Shown here: piece by piece, positions 15,254 to 21,781 of the stretch | Layout of the letters: the number at the start of each line of letters is the position of its first letter | Numbering within the stretch: position 1 is the stretch's first letter | NCBI GenBank assembly: GCA_036563895.1 | Contig: DATCLN010000065.1 | Coordinates: 1 to 46,310, forward strand | From: ZCTH02-B3 sp036563895 | GTDB lineage: Bacteria > Bacillota > Bacilli > Paenibacillales > Paenibacillaceae | Reading direction: 5' to 3' | DNA length: 46,310 nt | The notes under the pieces: model-generated | Seen by the model: the letters and a program-made list of their open reading frames with translations, nothing else | What the model was told of the DNA's origin: nothing | Database searches by the model: none | Translations under genes and position numbers: made by a program

Positions 15254-16048
15254 TCAGGCGCCCGGCAGCAACGCGAGGAGCTGCAGGACCGGAAAGGCGA
15301 TCAGCCAGCTGTCGGTCCGGTCCAGCACCCCGCCGTGCCCGGGAAGGAGGCGCCCGGCGTCCTTCACCCCGCTGTGCCGCTTGTACGCGGATTGGATCAA
15401 GTCGCCCACCTGGCCCGCGGCGCCCGCGACCAGGCCGAAGACGGCGGCTTGTCCGAAGCCCATTGGTCCGGGCCATGCCCATGCGGCCGCCAGTGCCGTC
15501 AGGACCGAGGACGCAAGCCCGCCCACGGCGCCTTCCACCGTCTTGTTCGGGCTGATGGCCGGCCACAGCTTGCGCCTGCCGAAAGCCCGTCCCGCAAAAT
15601 AGGCGCCGATGTCGGCCGCCCAGACGCAGGCAAACGCCGCGGCCGCCCAGAACAGCCCGTCTTCCGCCTCCCGGACCAGCGCCATGGACCGGAAGCCGAG
15701 ACCTATGTATACCGCTCCGAGGAACAAAGCTGCTGCGTGCCCGAGGTGGAACCGGTTTTCCCGGATCACCGTGGCGGAGAGCAGCAGGAAGGCCAACATC
15801 CAGACCACCGGCAGCGGTGCGGGCGCCGTCCAGCCGAAAGGCCACTCGGGCGTCGCGAGGACCAGCGCGGCGGCAAGCCCCGCCCAGACTTCGGGGAGCC
15901 GGATGGACAATCCGTTCAGCCGGGCGAACTCCCAATACCCGAGCAAGGCCATCAGGGCGAGCAGTGCAGCGAACGCCCAGCCTCCGGCCGCCAGCAAGGC
16001 GACAAACCCCGCTCCCGCCACGACGCCGGTGGCAATCCGCTTCCCCAT
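15254..16048 (-). CDS. cdsA: Phosphatidate cytidylyltransferase (CDP-diglyceride synthase)
   Basis: CdsA makes CDP-diacylglycerol from phosphatidic acid and CTP at the membrane, the branch point of phospholipid synthesis. The 264-aa product is a polytopic membrane protein (about seven or eight hydrophobic segments). It carries ISPNKTVEGAVGG and, near the C-terminus, the family signature read as SAYKRHSGVKDAGRLLPGHG followed by GVLDRTDS. The ATG at 16048 has GGAGG eleven bases upstream and starts four bases after the uppS stop. The gap to dxr is only 17 bases. The gene is complete and ordinary for the family. Confidence 0.96.
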   Translation of the reverse strand: MGKRIATGVVAGAGFVALLAAGGWAFAALLALMALLGYWEFARLNGLSIRLPEVWAGLAAALVLATPEWPFGWTAPAPLPVVWMLAFLLLSATVIRENRFHLGHAAALFLGAVYIGLGFRSMALVREAEDGLFWAAAAFACVWAADIGAYFAGRAFGRRKLWPAISPNKTVEGAVGGLASSVLTALAAAWAWPGPMGFGQAAVFGLVAGAAGQVGDLIQSAYKRHSGVKDAGRLLPGHGGVLDRTDSWLIAFPVLQLLALLPGA

Positions 16049-16052
16049 GCGA

Positions 16053-16841
16053 CTACAATCCTCCGTACCGGCGCACGCGCCGCTGATATTCGCGAATGGC
16101 GTCGTAGAAATGCCGCTCCGTAAACTCCGGCCAGTACACGTCCGTAAACCAGAATTCGCTGTATGCCAGCTGCCAGAGCATGAAATTGCTGATGCGCAGT
16201 TCCCCGCTCGTCCGGATGAGCAGGTCCGGATCCGGAAGATCCGCCGTCGACAGGCACGAGGCAAACGTCTGCTCGTCAATCGCCCGTTCGTCCAGTTCGC
16301 CGGCTTTCACCCGCCTGGCCAATTCCCGCGCCGCCTCGACCAGCTCCGCCCGGCTGCCGTAATTGAGGGCGAAATTCAGGATGAGGCCCGTGTTGTCCGC
16401 CGTGCGGCGAATCGCTTCGTCGACGGCGGCCAGGGTGTGTTCGGGCAGGCCCTGGCGGGATCCCATCACGCGCACCCGGACGTTGTTGGCGATCAGCTCT
16501 TCCAGTTCCACCGCCAGAAATTCCTGGGGCAGCTTCATCAGATAGTCGACTTCGGATTTGGGCCGCTTCCAGTTTTCCGTGGAAAATGCGTAAAGGGTCA
16601 GCACCTTCACGCCGATTCGGCCCGCGGCCATGGCGATGCGGCGGACGGTGTGCATGCCGCTGCGATGGCCGGCCACGCGGGGGAGCCCCCGCTCCCGCGC
16701 CCAGCGCCCGTTGCCGTCCATGATGATCGCCACATGCCGGGGAATGTTGTCCGGGGAAGGCAGCTGCAGCCGTTCGTCCCCGGACCCGGCCATATCCGCG
16801 TCATCCGCGCCGGCGCCGCCCCGGACCCGTTGATTCCTCAT
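16053..16841 (-). CDS. uppS: Undecaprenyl diphosphate synthase (isoprenyl transferase)
   Basis: UppS extends farnesyl diphosphate with eight IPP units in cis configuration to the C55 lipid carrier for peptidoglycan and teichoic acids. The 262-aa product has HVAIIMDGNGRWA with catalytic Asp42, GHRSGMHTVRRI, LTLYAFSTENWKRP, and the C-terminal RTSGELRISNFMLWQLAYSE. A 30-residue Gly/Ala/Asp-rich N-terminal extension precedes the fold. The ATG at 16841 is supported by AGGAGG seven bases upstream, so the extension appears genuine. It is followed four bases later by cdsA. Confidence 0.96.
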   Translation of the reverse strand: MRNQRVRGGAGADDADMAGSGDERLQLPSPDNIPRHVAIIMDGNGRWARERGLPRVAGHRSGMHTVRRIAMAAGRIGVKVLTLYAFSTENWKRPKSEVDYLMKLPQEFLAVELEELIANNVRVRVMGSRQGLPEHTLAAVDEAIRRTADNTGLILNFALNYGSRAELVEAARELARRVKAGELDERAIDEQTFASCLSTADLPDPDLLIRTSGELRISNFMLWQLAYSEFWFTDVYWPEFTERHFYDAIREYQRRVRRYGGL

Positions 16842-16874
16842 GGTCGTTCCTCCTCGCGCCGCGGAAAGCAAAGC

Positions 16875-16925
16875 GTAAGCCCGTCTCCTTCCGCTTACAA
16901 GCAACGAAACCCTCCGGACGGAGGG
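16875..16925 (-). promoter_or_regulatory. Two hairpins in the frr-uppS gap (weak terminator plus leader hairpin)
   Basis: First in the transcript, CCCTCC (16925-16920) and GGAGGG (16915-16910) form a short GC-rich hairpin followed by TTTCGTT, resembling a weak or partial terminator after frr. Second, GTAAGC (16898-16893) and GCTTAC (16880-16875) enclose a purine-rich GGAAGGAGACG loop, 34 bases before the uppS start codon. A TTGTAA in the same segment has no good -10 partner, so no promoter is claimed. Confidence 0.4.
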
Positions 16926-16959
16926 ATCCCGTGCGAAACGGTCTGCGCATGCGTGCCGT

Positions 16960-17514
16960 TCACAATTCGGTGATTTCCTTTTCTTTTGCCGCCAGGATCT
17001 TGTCGATTTCCGCGATGAACCGGTCGGTCAGTTTCTGGATGTCTTCCTGGTGGCGGCGGGATTCGTCCTCGGAGATTTCCGATTTCTCCTTCTTCTTGAT
17101 CTCGTCGTTGGCGTCGCGCCGGATGTTGCGAATGGCCACCTTCGCTTCCTCGCCCAGCTTGCGGGTCGACTTCACCAGCTCCATCCGGCGTTCTTCGGTG
17201 AGGGGAGGAATGCTGATCCGGATGACCTCCCCGTCGTTGACGGGCGTAAGACCCAGGTCCGACTTGAGAATCGCCCGTTCGATGGCCGCCAGCGCGTTTT
17301 TGTCCCACGGCTGGATGACCAGCGTCCGGGGATCGGGCGTGTGGATGGAACCGAGCTGGTTGACCGGCATCATGGCGCCGTAATATTCGGCCTGGACCTT
17401 CTCGAGCAGCGCCGGGGATGCGCGGCCTGCCCGCAGGGTCGCCAGGTCGCGCCTGAGCGCCTGCAGCGTCTTGTCCATTCGCTCTTCCGCGTTTTTCTTG
17501 ATCGACTGGGGCAT
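16960..17514 (-). CDS. frr: Ribosome recycling factor
   Basis: RRF splits post-termination ribosomes together with EF-G. The 184-aa product shows the usual order: N-terminal helix AEERMDKTLQALRRDLATLR, AGRASPALL, the beta-rich domain with DPRTLVIQPWDKNAL and GEVIRISIPPLTEERR, then a long helix ending KEKEITEL. The length is standard. The ATG overlaps the pyrH stop in a TGATG arrangement, indicating coupling. Downstream is the hairpin at 16910-16925. Confidence 0.98.
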   Translation of the reverse strand: MPQSIKKNAEERMDKTLQALRRDLATLRAGRASPALLEKVQAEYYGAMMPVNQLGSIHTPDPRTLVIQPWDKNALAAIERAILKSDLGLTPVNDGEVIRISIPPLTEERRMELVKSTRKLGEEAKVAIRNIRRDANDEIKKKEKSEISEDESRRHQEDIQKLTDRFIAEIDKILAAKEKEITEL

Positions 17515-18242
17515 CAGCTGACACTCCCTTTCACGATCGTACCGATTTTTTCACCCAGGACCGCGCGTTTGATGTTGCCCTTCTCGGTGATGTCGAACAC
17601 GATGAGCGGAATGTTGTTGTCCATGCACAGAGAAGAGGCCGTTGCGTCCATGACGCCCAGATTTTTGCTCAACAGCTCCATGTAGGTGAGCTGCTCGTAC
17701 TTTTCGGCGTTGGCGTACTTCCTCGGATCGGCGCTGTACACCCCGTCCACCTTGTTCTTGGCCATGAGGATCACTTCCGCCTCGATTTCCGCCGCGCGCA
17801 GGGCCGCCGTCGTATCGGTGGAGAAGAACGGGTTGCCCGTTCCGGCGGCGAAAATGACGACCCGCCCCTTTTCCAGATGCCGGATGGCGCGCCGGCGGAT
17901 GTAGGGCTCGGCGATCTGCTGCATGGCGATCGAAGTCTGCACCCGGGTGGGCACCCCGATTTGTTCCAGGGCGTCCTGCAGCGCCAGCGAGTTCATCACG
18001 GTGGCCAGCATGCCCATGTAATCGGCGGTGGCACGGTCGATGCCCATGGAGCTGCCGTAGACGCCCCGCCAGATGTTGCCTCCGCCGCAAACGACGGCCA
18101 CCTGCACGCCGAGCTGCACCACTTCCTTCACTTGCTGCGCGATCGACTGGACCGTTTCCGCGTCGATCCCGTAACCGGCCGGCCCGGCCAGCGATTCGCC
18201 GCTCACCTTCAACACGATGCGCTTGTAGACGGGCTGTTCCAA
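17514..18242 (-). CDS. pyrH: Uridylate kinase (UMP kinase)
   Basis: PyrH phosphorylates UMP to UDP in pyrimidine nucleotide synthesis; the bacterial enzyme is a hexamer of the amino-acid-kinase fold. The 242-aa product has YKRIVLKVSGESLAG, the glycine-rich VVCGGGNIWRG, DRATADYMGMLATVMNSLAL, and FAAGTGNPFFSTDTTAALRA. I chose a TTG at 18242, giving (M)EQPVYKRIVLK, because GGAGGG sits seven bases upstream and the resulting N-terminus aligns with B. subtilis PyrH. The ATG codons at 18260 and 18257 lie just before that binding site and would lack one of their own. It starts 36 bases after a terminator behind tsf, so its transcription needs read-through or a promoter inside tsf. Confidence 0.96.
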   Translation of the reverse strand: MEQPVYKRIVLKVSGESLAGPAGYGIDAETVQSIAQQVKEVVQLGVQVAVVCGGGNIWRGVYGSSMGIDRATADYMGMLATVMNSLALQDALEQIGVPTRVQTSIAMQQIAEPYIRRRAIRHLEKGRVVIFAAGTGNPFFSTDTTAALRAAEIEAEVILMAKNKVDGVYSADPRKYANAEKYEQLTYMELLSKNLGVMDATASSLCMDNNIPLIVFDITEKGNIKRAVLGEKIGTIVKGSVS

Positions 18243-18277
18243 CGATGCACCCTCCATCATGCCGTATCGGGAGTCTC

Positions 18278-18315
18278 AAAAAAAGGGAACACGTTGGAAT
18301 TGTGTCCCCTTTTTC
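18278..18315 (-). terminator. Intrinsic terminator after tsf
   Basis: In the transcript GGGGACAC (18309-18302) pairs with GTGTTCCC (18292-18285) with one G-U pair, extended by A/T pairs, and is followed by seven T residues. It starts only a few bases after the tsf stop at 18319. The flanking A and T runs make it partly bidirectional. Confidence 0.82.
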
Positions 18316-18318
18316 AGC

Positions 18319-18969
18319 TTATCGCTTTACTTGGGCCATGACCTCTTCGGCGAAATCCGCCTTCTTCGCCTCCAGCCCTTCGCCGAGCACGAACCGGGCG
18401 AACCGGCGGATGGAAATGTTTTCGCCGATGGTGGCGATTTTCTCGCTCAGCAGCGTCTGGACCGTCTTGTCCGGATCCTTCACGAACTGCTGCTCCAGCA
18501 GCACGTTTTCCTCGAAAAACTTGGCCAGGCGTCCTTCGACAATCTTGTCCACGACGTGGGCCGGCTTGCCTTCGCTGATCGCCTGCTGGCGCAGGATTTC
18601 CCGTTCCTGCTCGATCACTTCCGCGGGAACTTCCTCGCGCCGCACCCATCTGGGATTGGAAGCGGCGATGTGCATGGCGATGTCGCGCACGAATTCGCGG
18701 AACTGGTCGGTTTTGGCCACGAAGTCGGTTTCGCAGTTCACTTCCACGAGCACCCCGATGCGGCCGCCTGCGTGGATGTAGGACTCGACGAGCCCCTCGG
18801 TGGCGGCGCGTCCGGCTTTCTTCGCCGCCGCCGCAAGCCCCTTCTCGCGGAGAATCTGCACGGCCTTGTCCATGTCGCCGTTCGCTTCTTCAAGCGCCTT
18901 TTTGCAATCGAGCATACCCGCTCCCGTTTTTTCGCGGAGCGCTTTCACGTCCGCCGCGCTGAATGACAA
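18319..18969 (-). CDS. tsf: Translation elongation factor Ts
   Basis: EF-Ts exchanges GDP for GTP on EF-Tu. The 216-aa product has the diagnostic KALREKTGAGMLDCKKALEE at the N-terminus, an Ala/Lys-rich helical linker, and the core NCETDFVAKTDQFREFVRD. It is of the shorter type without the second half of the core subdomain seen in E. coli (283 aa) or B. subtilis (293 aa). I chose the TTG at 18969 (M-S-F-S-A-A-D), with AGGAGGG seven bases upstream; an earlier start at 19002 would add 11 residues not expected for the family. Terminators lie immediately before (19035-19073) and after (18278-18315). Confidence 0.96.
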   Translation of the reverse strand: MSFSAADVKALREKTGAGMLDCKKALEEANGDMDKAVQILREKGLAAAAKKAGRAATEGLVESYIHAGGRIGVLVEVNCETDFVAKTDQFREFVRDIAMHIAASNPRWVRREEVPAEVIEQEREILRQQAISEGKPAHVVDKIVEGRLAKFFEENVLLEQQFVKDPDKTVQTLLSEKIATIGENISIRRFARFVLGEGLEAKKADFAEEVMAQVKR

Positions 18970-19034
18970 TCGCGTTCCCTCCTGCGTGCCGCACGGCGTC
19001 ATTTCGCCGCGGCGTTCTTTCTGATGATTGTTTC

Positions 19035-19073
19035 AAAAAAAGGGCGGTGAGAAGGATCGCTTCTGACCACCCT
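19035..19073 (-). terminator. Strong intrinsic terminator between rpsB and tsf
   Basis: The transcript reads GGGTGGTCAGAAG (19072-19060), loop CGATC, CTTCTCACCGCCC (19054-19042), then seven T residues. That is a 13-pair stem with one G-U pair and one mismatch. It probably attenuates tsf relative to rpsB rather than ending the operon, since no promoter was recognised in the remaining 65 bases before tsf. Confidence 0.85.
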
Positions 19074-19107
19074 GATCGGACATGTCTTTCCTGCTGTCTC
19101 GGCCGGA

Positions 19108-19812
<705 letters not shown>

Positions 19813-19838
19813 GTTCCCTGCACCTCCATGTTTTATGG

Positions 19839-19924
19839 TTTTGCCCAATCCCTCCGCAAGTCGCATCTTTTGCCAGAACTTCCCCGTGCAGGGCAAAAGC
19901 CGAAAGGAAGCACCCCTGGCAAAA
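19839..19924 (-). promoter_or_regulatory. Structured rpsB leader RNA with interleaved complementary segments
   Basis: Four segments occur in the order A TTTTGCCAG (19924-19916), B TTTTGCCC (19898-19891), A' CTGGCAAAA (19876-19868), B' GGGCAAAA (19846-19839). A pairs perfectly with A' (9 bp) and B with B' (8 bp), so the order A-B-A'-B' is that of a pseudoknot or of two mutually exclusive folds. B can also pair with A' over seven bases. Inside A-A', CTTCC and GGAAG add a second helix. The last segment ends 26 bases before the ATG. Autogenous control by S2 is an inference from the general behaviour of ribosomal-protein leaders. Confidence 0.6.
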
Positions 19925-19955
19925 TTGACCTGCGTGTGTGTTTGCGCCGCAAAAT

Positions 19956-19984
19956 ACTATATCACATCCACCTGGCCGACGCAA
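19956..19984 (-). promoter_or_regulatory. Promoter of rpsB with extended -10
   Basis: TATAGT (19961-19956) preceded by TGA gives an extended -10 box, and TTGCGT (19984-19979) is 17 bases upstream as a weak -35. The expected start near 19949 gives a leader of about 137 bases, long enough for the structure described at 19839-19924. Confidence 0.6.
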
Positions 19985-20008
19985 CGCAATAACAGCCGCC
20001 CGCGACGC

Positions 20009-20045
20009 AAAACAGCCGCCTTCGCGCGGGAGGCGCGGGCGGCTG
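20009..20045 (-). terminator. Terminator of tRNA-Lys
   Basis: CAGCCGCC (20045-20038) pairs with GGCGGCTG (20020-20013), with an inner CGCG/CGCG pair in the loop, followed by TTTT. A second copy of GGGCGGCTG follows 14 bases later (19993-20001) and could compete for pairing. Confidence 0.75.
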
Positions 20046-20059
20046 CATATGTCATAACC

Positions 20060-20135
20060 TGGTAGGCCCGGTGGGACTCGAACCCACGGCCTGATGATTA
20101 AGAGTCACCTGCTCTACCAACTGAGCTACGGGCCT
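20060..20135 (-). tRNA. tRNA-Lys (anticodon CUU)
   Basis: The minus strand folds as a complete 76-base cloverleaf. The acceptor stem is AGGCCCG/CGGGCCT with discriminator A and encoded CCA, the D arm GCTC-AGTTGGTA-GAGC, and the anticodon stem GGTGA/TCATC around loop CTCTTAA, whose central CTT reads AAG lysine codons. A five-base variable loop and T arm GTGGG-TTCGAGT-CCCAC follow. It stands alone between the fla/che cluster and rpsB, with its own promoter and terminator. Confidence 0.97.
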
Positions 20136-20146
20136 GAACAAGCAAT

Positions 20147-20174
20147 ATTCTACCACATTTTTCGCCGGCCGCAA
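20147..20174 (-). promoter_or_regulatory. Promoter of tRNA-Lys
   Basis: TAGAAT (20152-20147) preceded by TGG (extended -10) and TTGCGG (20174-20169) are separated by 16 bases. The start would fall about five to seven bases downstream, immediately before the tRNA 5' end at 20135, so the 5' leader removed by RNase P would be very short. Confidence 0.6.
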
Positions 20175-20199
20175 GTCGGAATTTTTTTGCAGGAAAAGA

Positions 20200-20712
20200 T
20201 CAGCGTTTCCTGCGGAGGAGCTCGGCGAGGATCTCCTCGTGCGTCATCTGGGTGCGAAACACGGCGATTCCCGGCTGCAGCCTGCCGCTCTTGGGCCGCG
20301 CAAACTGCAGGAACTCCTCCAGGTCTTTCCGGTCGGTGAGCACCCCGAGCACCAGCAGCCCTTCCGCCGCTTCGGTCAGTGACATGCCGGGGGGAATGGG
20401 CAGCGTCAGCACCGGCGGCTCATCCTGCGCGTCTTCCCGCGGCGCTTCCGTTTCCGGCGGCGGTCCGGCGCTTTCGGCGTTTCGCTCCCCGGCCTCCCGG
20501 ATCATCCGGTCGACGTCGGCCTGGGTATAGATTTGCGCATCCGCCGGAAACACCCGGTATCCGAAACGGTCCGCCTGTTCCAGAAATTGCTCTTCGGTCC
20601 ACTCCAGCGCCGACGGTCCCGACTGTCTCGAAAAGTTGACCAGTTCCAGAAGCGAAGCTCCCAGCATGAGCCCCAGGCCGAGGCCGATGAGAAGCTTCCG
20701 GTGTCTACGCAC
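20200..20712 (-). CDS. Membrane-anchored protein with MltG/YceG-type LysM-like domain, no catalytic domain
   Basis: The 170-aa product has an N-terminal signal anchor (residues 6-25, LLIGLGLGLMLGASLLELV) and a Pro/Glu-rich outside linker (about 80-105). A C-terminal domain of about 65 residues follows, containing LPIPPGMSLTEAAEGLLVLG, FARPKSGRLQPGIAVFR and THEEILAELL. That pattern resembles the LysM-like substrate-recognition module of endolytic transglycosylase MltG, but the catalytic YceG domain is missing. A role at the cell wall, perhaps peptidoglycan binding, is inferred. The GTG start at 20712 has GGAGG nine bases upstream and overlaps the preceding gene by eight bases, so it is the last gene of the fla/che cluster. 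It could be a sporulation or wall protein unrelated to motility. Confidence 0.75.
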   Translation of the reverse strand: MRRHRKLLIGLGLGLMLGASLLELVNFSRQSGPSALEWTEEQFLEQADRFGYRVFPADAQIYTQADVDRMIREAGERNAESAGPPPETEAPREDAQDEPPVLTLPIPPGMSLTEAAEGLLVLGVLTDRKDLEEFLQFARPKSGRLQPGIAVFRTQMTHEEILAELLRRKR

Positions 20713-21337
20713 GGGCCGCTTCCTCCCGCTTGGCCAGTTGCAGGATCAGCTGCACTTCGCCCTTGTTCATGTTGAGTGCCTTGGAGATCTGTTCGATGGA
20801 CCGGCCTCGCCGGTACAGATCGAGCAGCTGGGCGTAACGCTCGTGGATGGCCAGGGACCCTTTCGCTTCGGCCCCTTCTCCGGCGGCCGCTTCGTCCGCC
20901 GCGTCCTTCGCCTCCCGGACGGGCGTTCCGGCGGCCTGTCCGTTGGCGGAAGGCGCGGCGCCGGTACGGGATGCCGATTCGCCCGCCGCCGTGGAAGCAT
21001 GCGCCTGCGGCGAAACATCCCCGGAGGACGGAGCGCGCTCGGAAGGCGCTTCCGCCGGAGTCATGGCCGCCGCGGCCCGGCTGCGCTCTTTGAGGCTGTC
21101 CACCTCTTGCTCCAGCTCGCGGATCCGCCGTCCCAGCCGCTCCACCGTTTCGTCCTGTTCCGACTTCAGGCGGGTGATCGCATCGAGCAGACCGCGGTTC
21201 TCCGCCTCCAGATCTTCCAGCAACCGTTCAAAGGAATCGTCCCTCCGCGCCGGAGCGTCGTCCCCGCGGGGCAGCAGCCATCCGTATGCGGCGATCGCGG
21301 CGCCGATCATGGCGATGAGCAGCCAGGGTTCTTCCAC
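20705..21337 (-). CDS. SwrB-like membrane-anchored coiled-coil protein (DUF6115-like C-terminus)
   Basis: The 210-aa product has one N-terminal membrane helix (EPWLLIAMIGAAIAAYGWLL). A coiled coil follows (about 35-90, rich in Glu/Arg/Leu heptads such as RLGRRIRELEQEVDSLKERS), then a long Ala/Ser/Gly-rich spacer and a C-terminal helix-turn-helix-like segment (LLDLYRRGRSIEQISKALNM and onward to GEVQLILQL). B. subtilis SwrB, which promotes flagellar basal-body maturation and swarming, has the same layout and lies at the same place after sigD. Sequence identity cannot be checked here, so I leave the symbol blank. I prefer the GTG at 21337, six bases after AGGAGGG, over the ATG two codons earlier, which abuts the site. 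The 102-base gap upstream shows no promoter. Confidence 0.7.
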   Translation of the reverse strand: MEEPWLLIAMIGAAIAAYGWLLPRGDDAPARRDDSFERLLEDLEAENRGLLDAITRLKSEQDETVERLGRRIRELEQEVDSLKERSRAAAAMTPAEAPSERAPSSGDVSPQAHASTAAGESASRTGAAPSANGQAAGTPVREAKDAADEAAAGEGAEAKGSLAIHERYAQLLDLYRRGRSIEQISKALNMNKGEVQLILQLAKREEAARA

Positions 21338-21439
21338 GGCCATCCCTCCTGTCGCTTGTCCCCGTCCGGGCACCTTGCGGCTTCGTGTTCAACGGCTTGA
21401 AACGTCCATTTGGCGGTTGCAGCGTCTTGACAACTATCC

Positions 21440-21754
21440 TTACAGCGTCAGATCGACATGCCGGCCCTTATAGGGATGCAGATTCGCTTCCCGGGCGGCC
21501 TTGGCCTCGCTTTCCTTGCGCTTGCCCTGTCCCTGCCCCGGTTCCCGCTTTGCCCGCGACTCTCGCTCCCGGATGGCGGCGCCCGCGGCTTCCTCCCCGC
21601 GGTTCGTCCTTTGCGCCTGCTCCCTGCCCATGCGGACCGACATGCCCGCTTGCATCATTTGTTCATGGGTCGAACGGTACTGTTGCTGGTGCTGCAGCTG
21701 GGCGATTTCGGGCGTTCGCGTGATGGGCTGTAAATCCAGCGAACGATAGGTCAT
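21440..21754 (-). CDS. Uncharacterised 104-aa charged protein of the fla/che cluster
   Basis: I do not recognise a characterised family. The protein starts MTYRSLDLQPITRTPEIAQL, continues with a Gln/His-rich stretch (QLQHQQQYRSTHEQMMQ), then a low-complexity Glu/Arg/Lys/Gly region, and ends with HPYKGRHVDLTL. The ordered ends and disordered middle suggest a small protein with conserved terminal motifs. It has no membrane segment or signal peptide. The ATG is well supported by GGAGGG seven bases upstream, and it follows fapA by 27 bases, so it is expressed as part of the cluster. An adaptor or RNA-binding role would be guesswork. Confidence 0.7.
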   Translation of the reverse strand: MTYRSLDLQPITRTPEIAQLQHQQQYRSTHEQMMQAGMSVRMGREQAQRTNRGEEAAGAAIRERESRAKREPGQGQGKRKESEAKAAREANLHPYKGRHVDLTL

Positions 21755-21781
21755 TCGCGATCCCTCCCCGAAGTGCCGCTG

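Noticed and set aside
19042..19073. T-box-like words (AGGGTGG ... ACCGCCCTTTTTTT) upstream of tsf
   Set aside because: They are the two arms of one terminator stem. There is no specifier stem-loop or full T-box sequence, and tsf is not a T-box target.
20182..20213. Perfect GCAGGAAA/TTTCCTGC hairpin at the end of the MltG-like gene as a terminator
   Set aside because: On the minus strand it is followed by an A run, not a T run, and on the plus strand the T run precedes the stem. It does not fit an intrinsic terminator in either direction.
21338..21439. TTGTCA upstream of the SwrB-like gene as a -35 box
   Set aside because: No acceptable -10 hexamer occurs 16-18 bases downstream.
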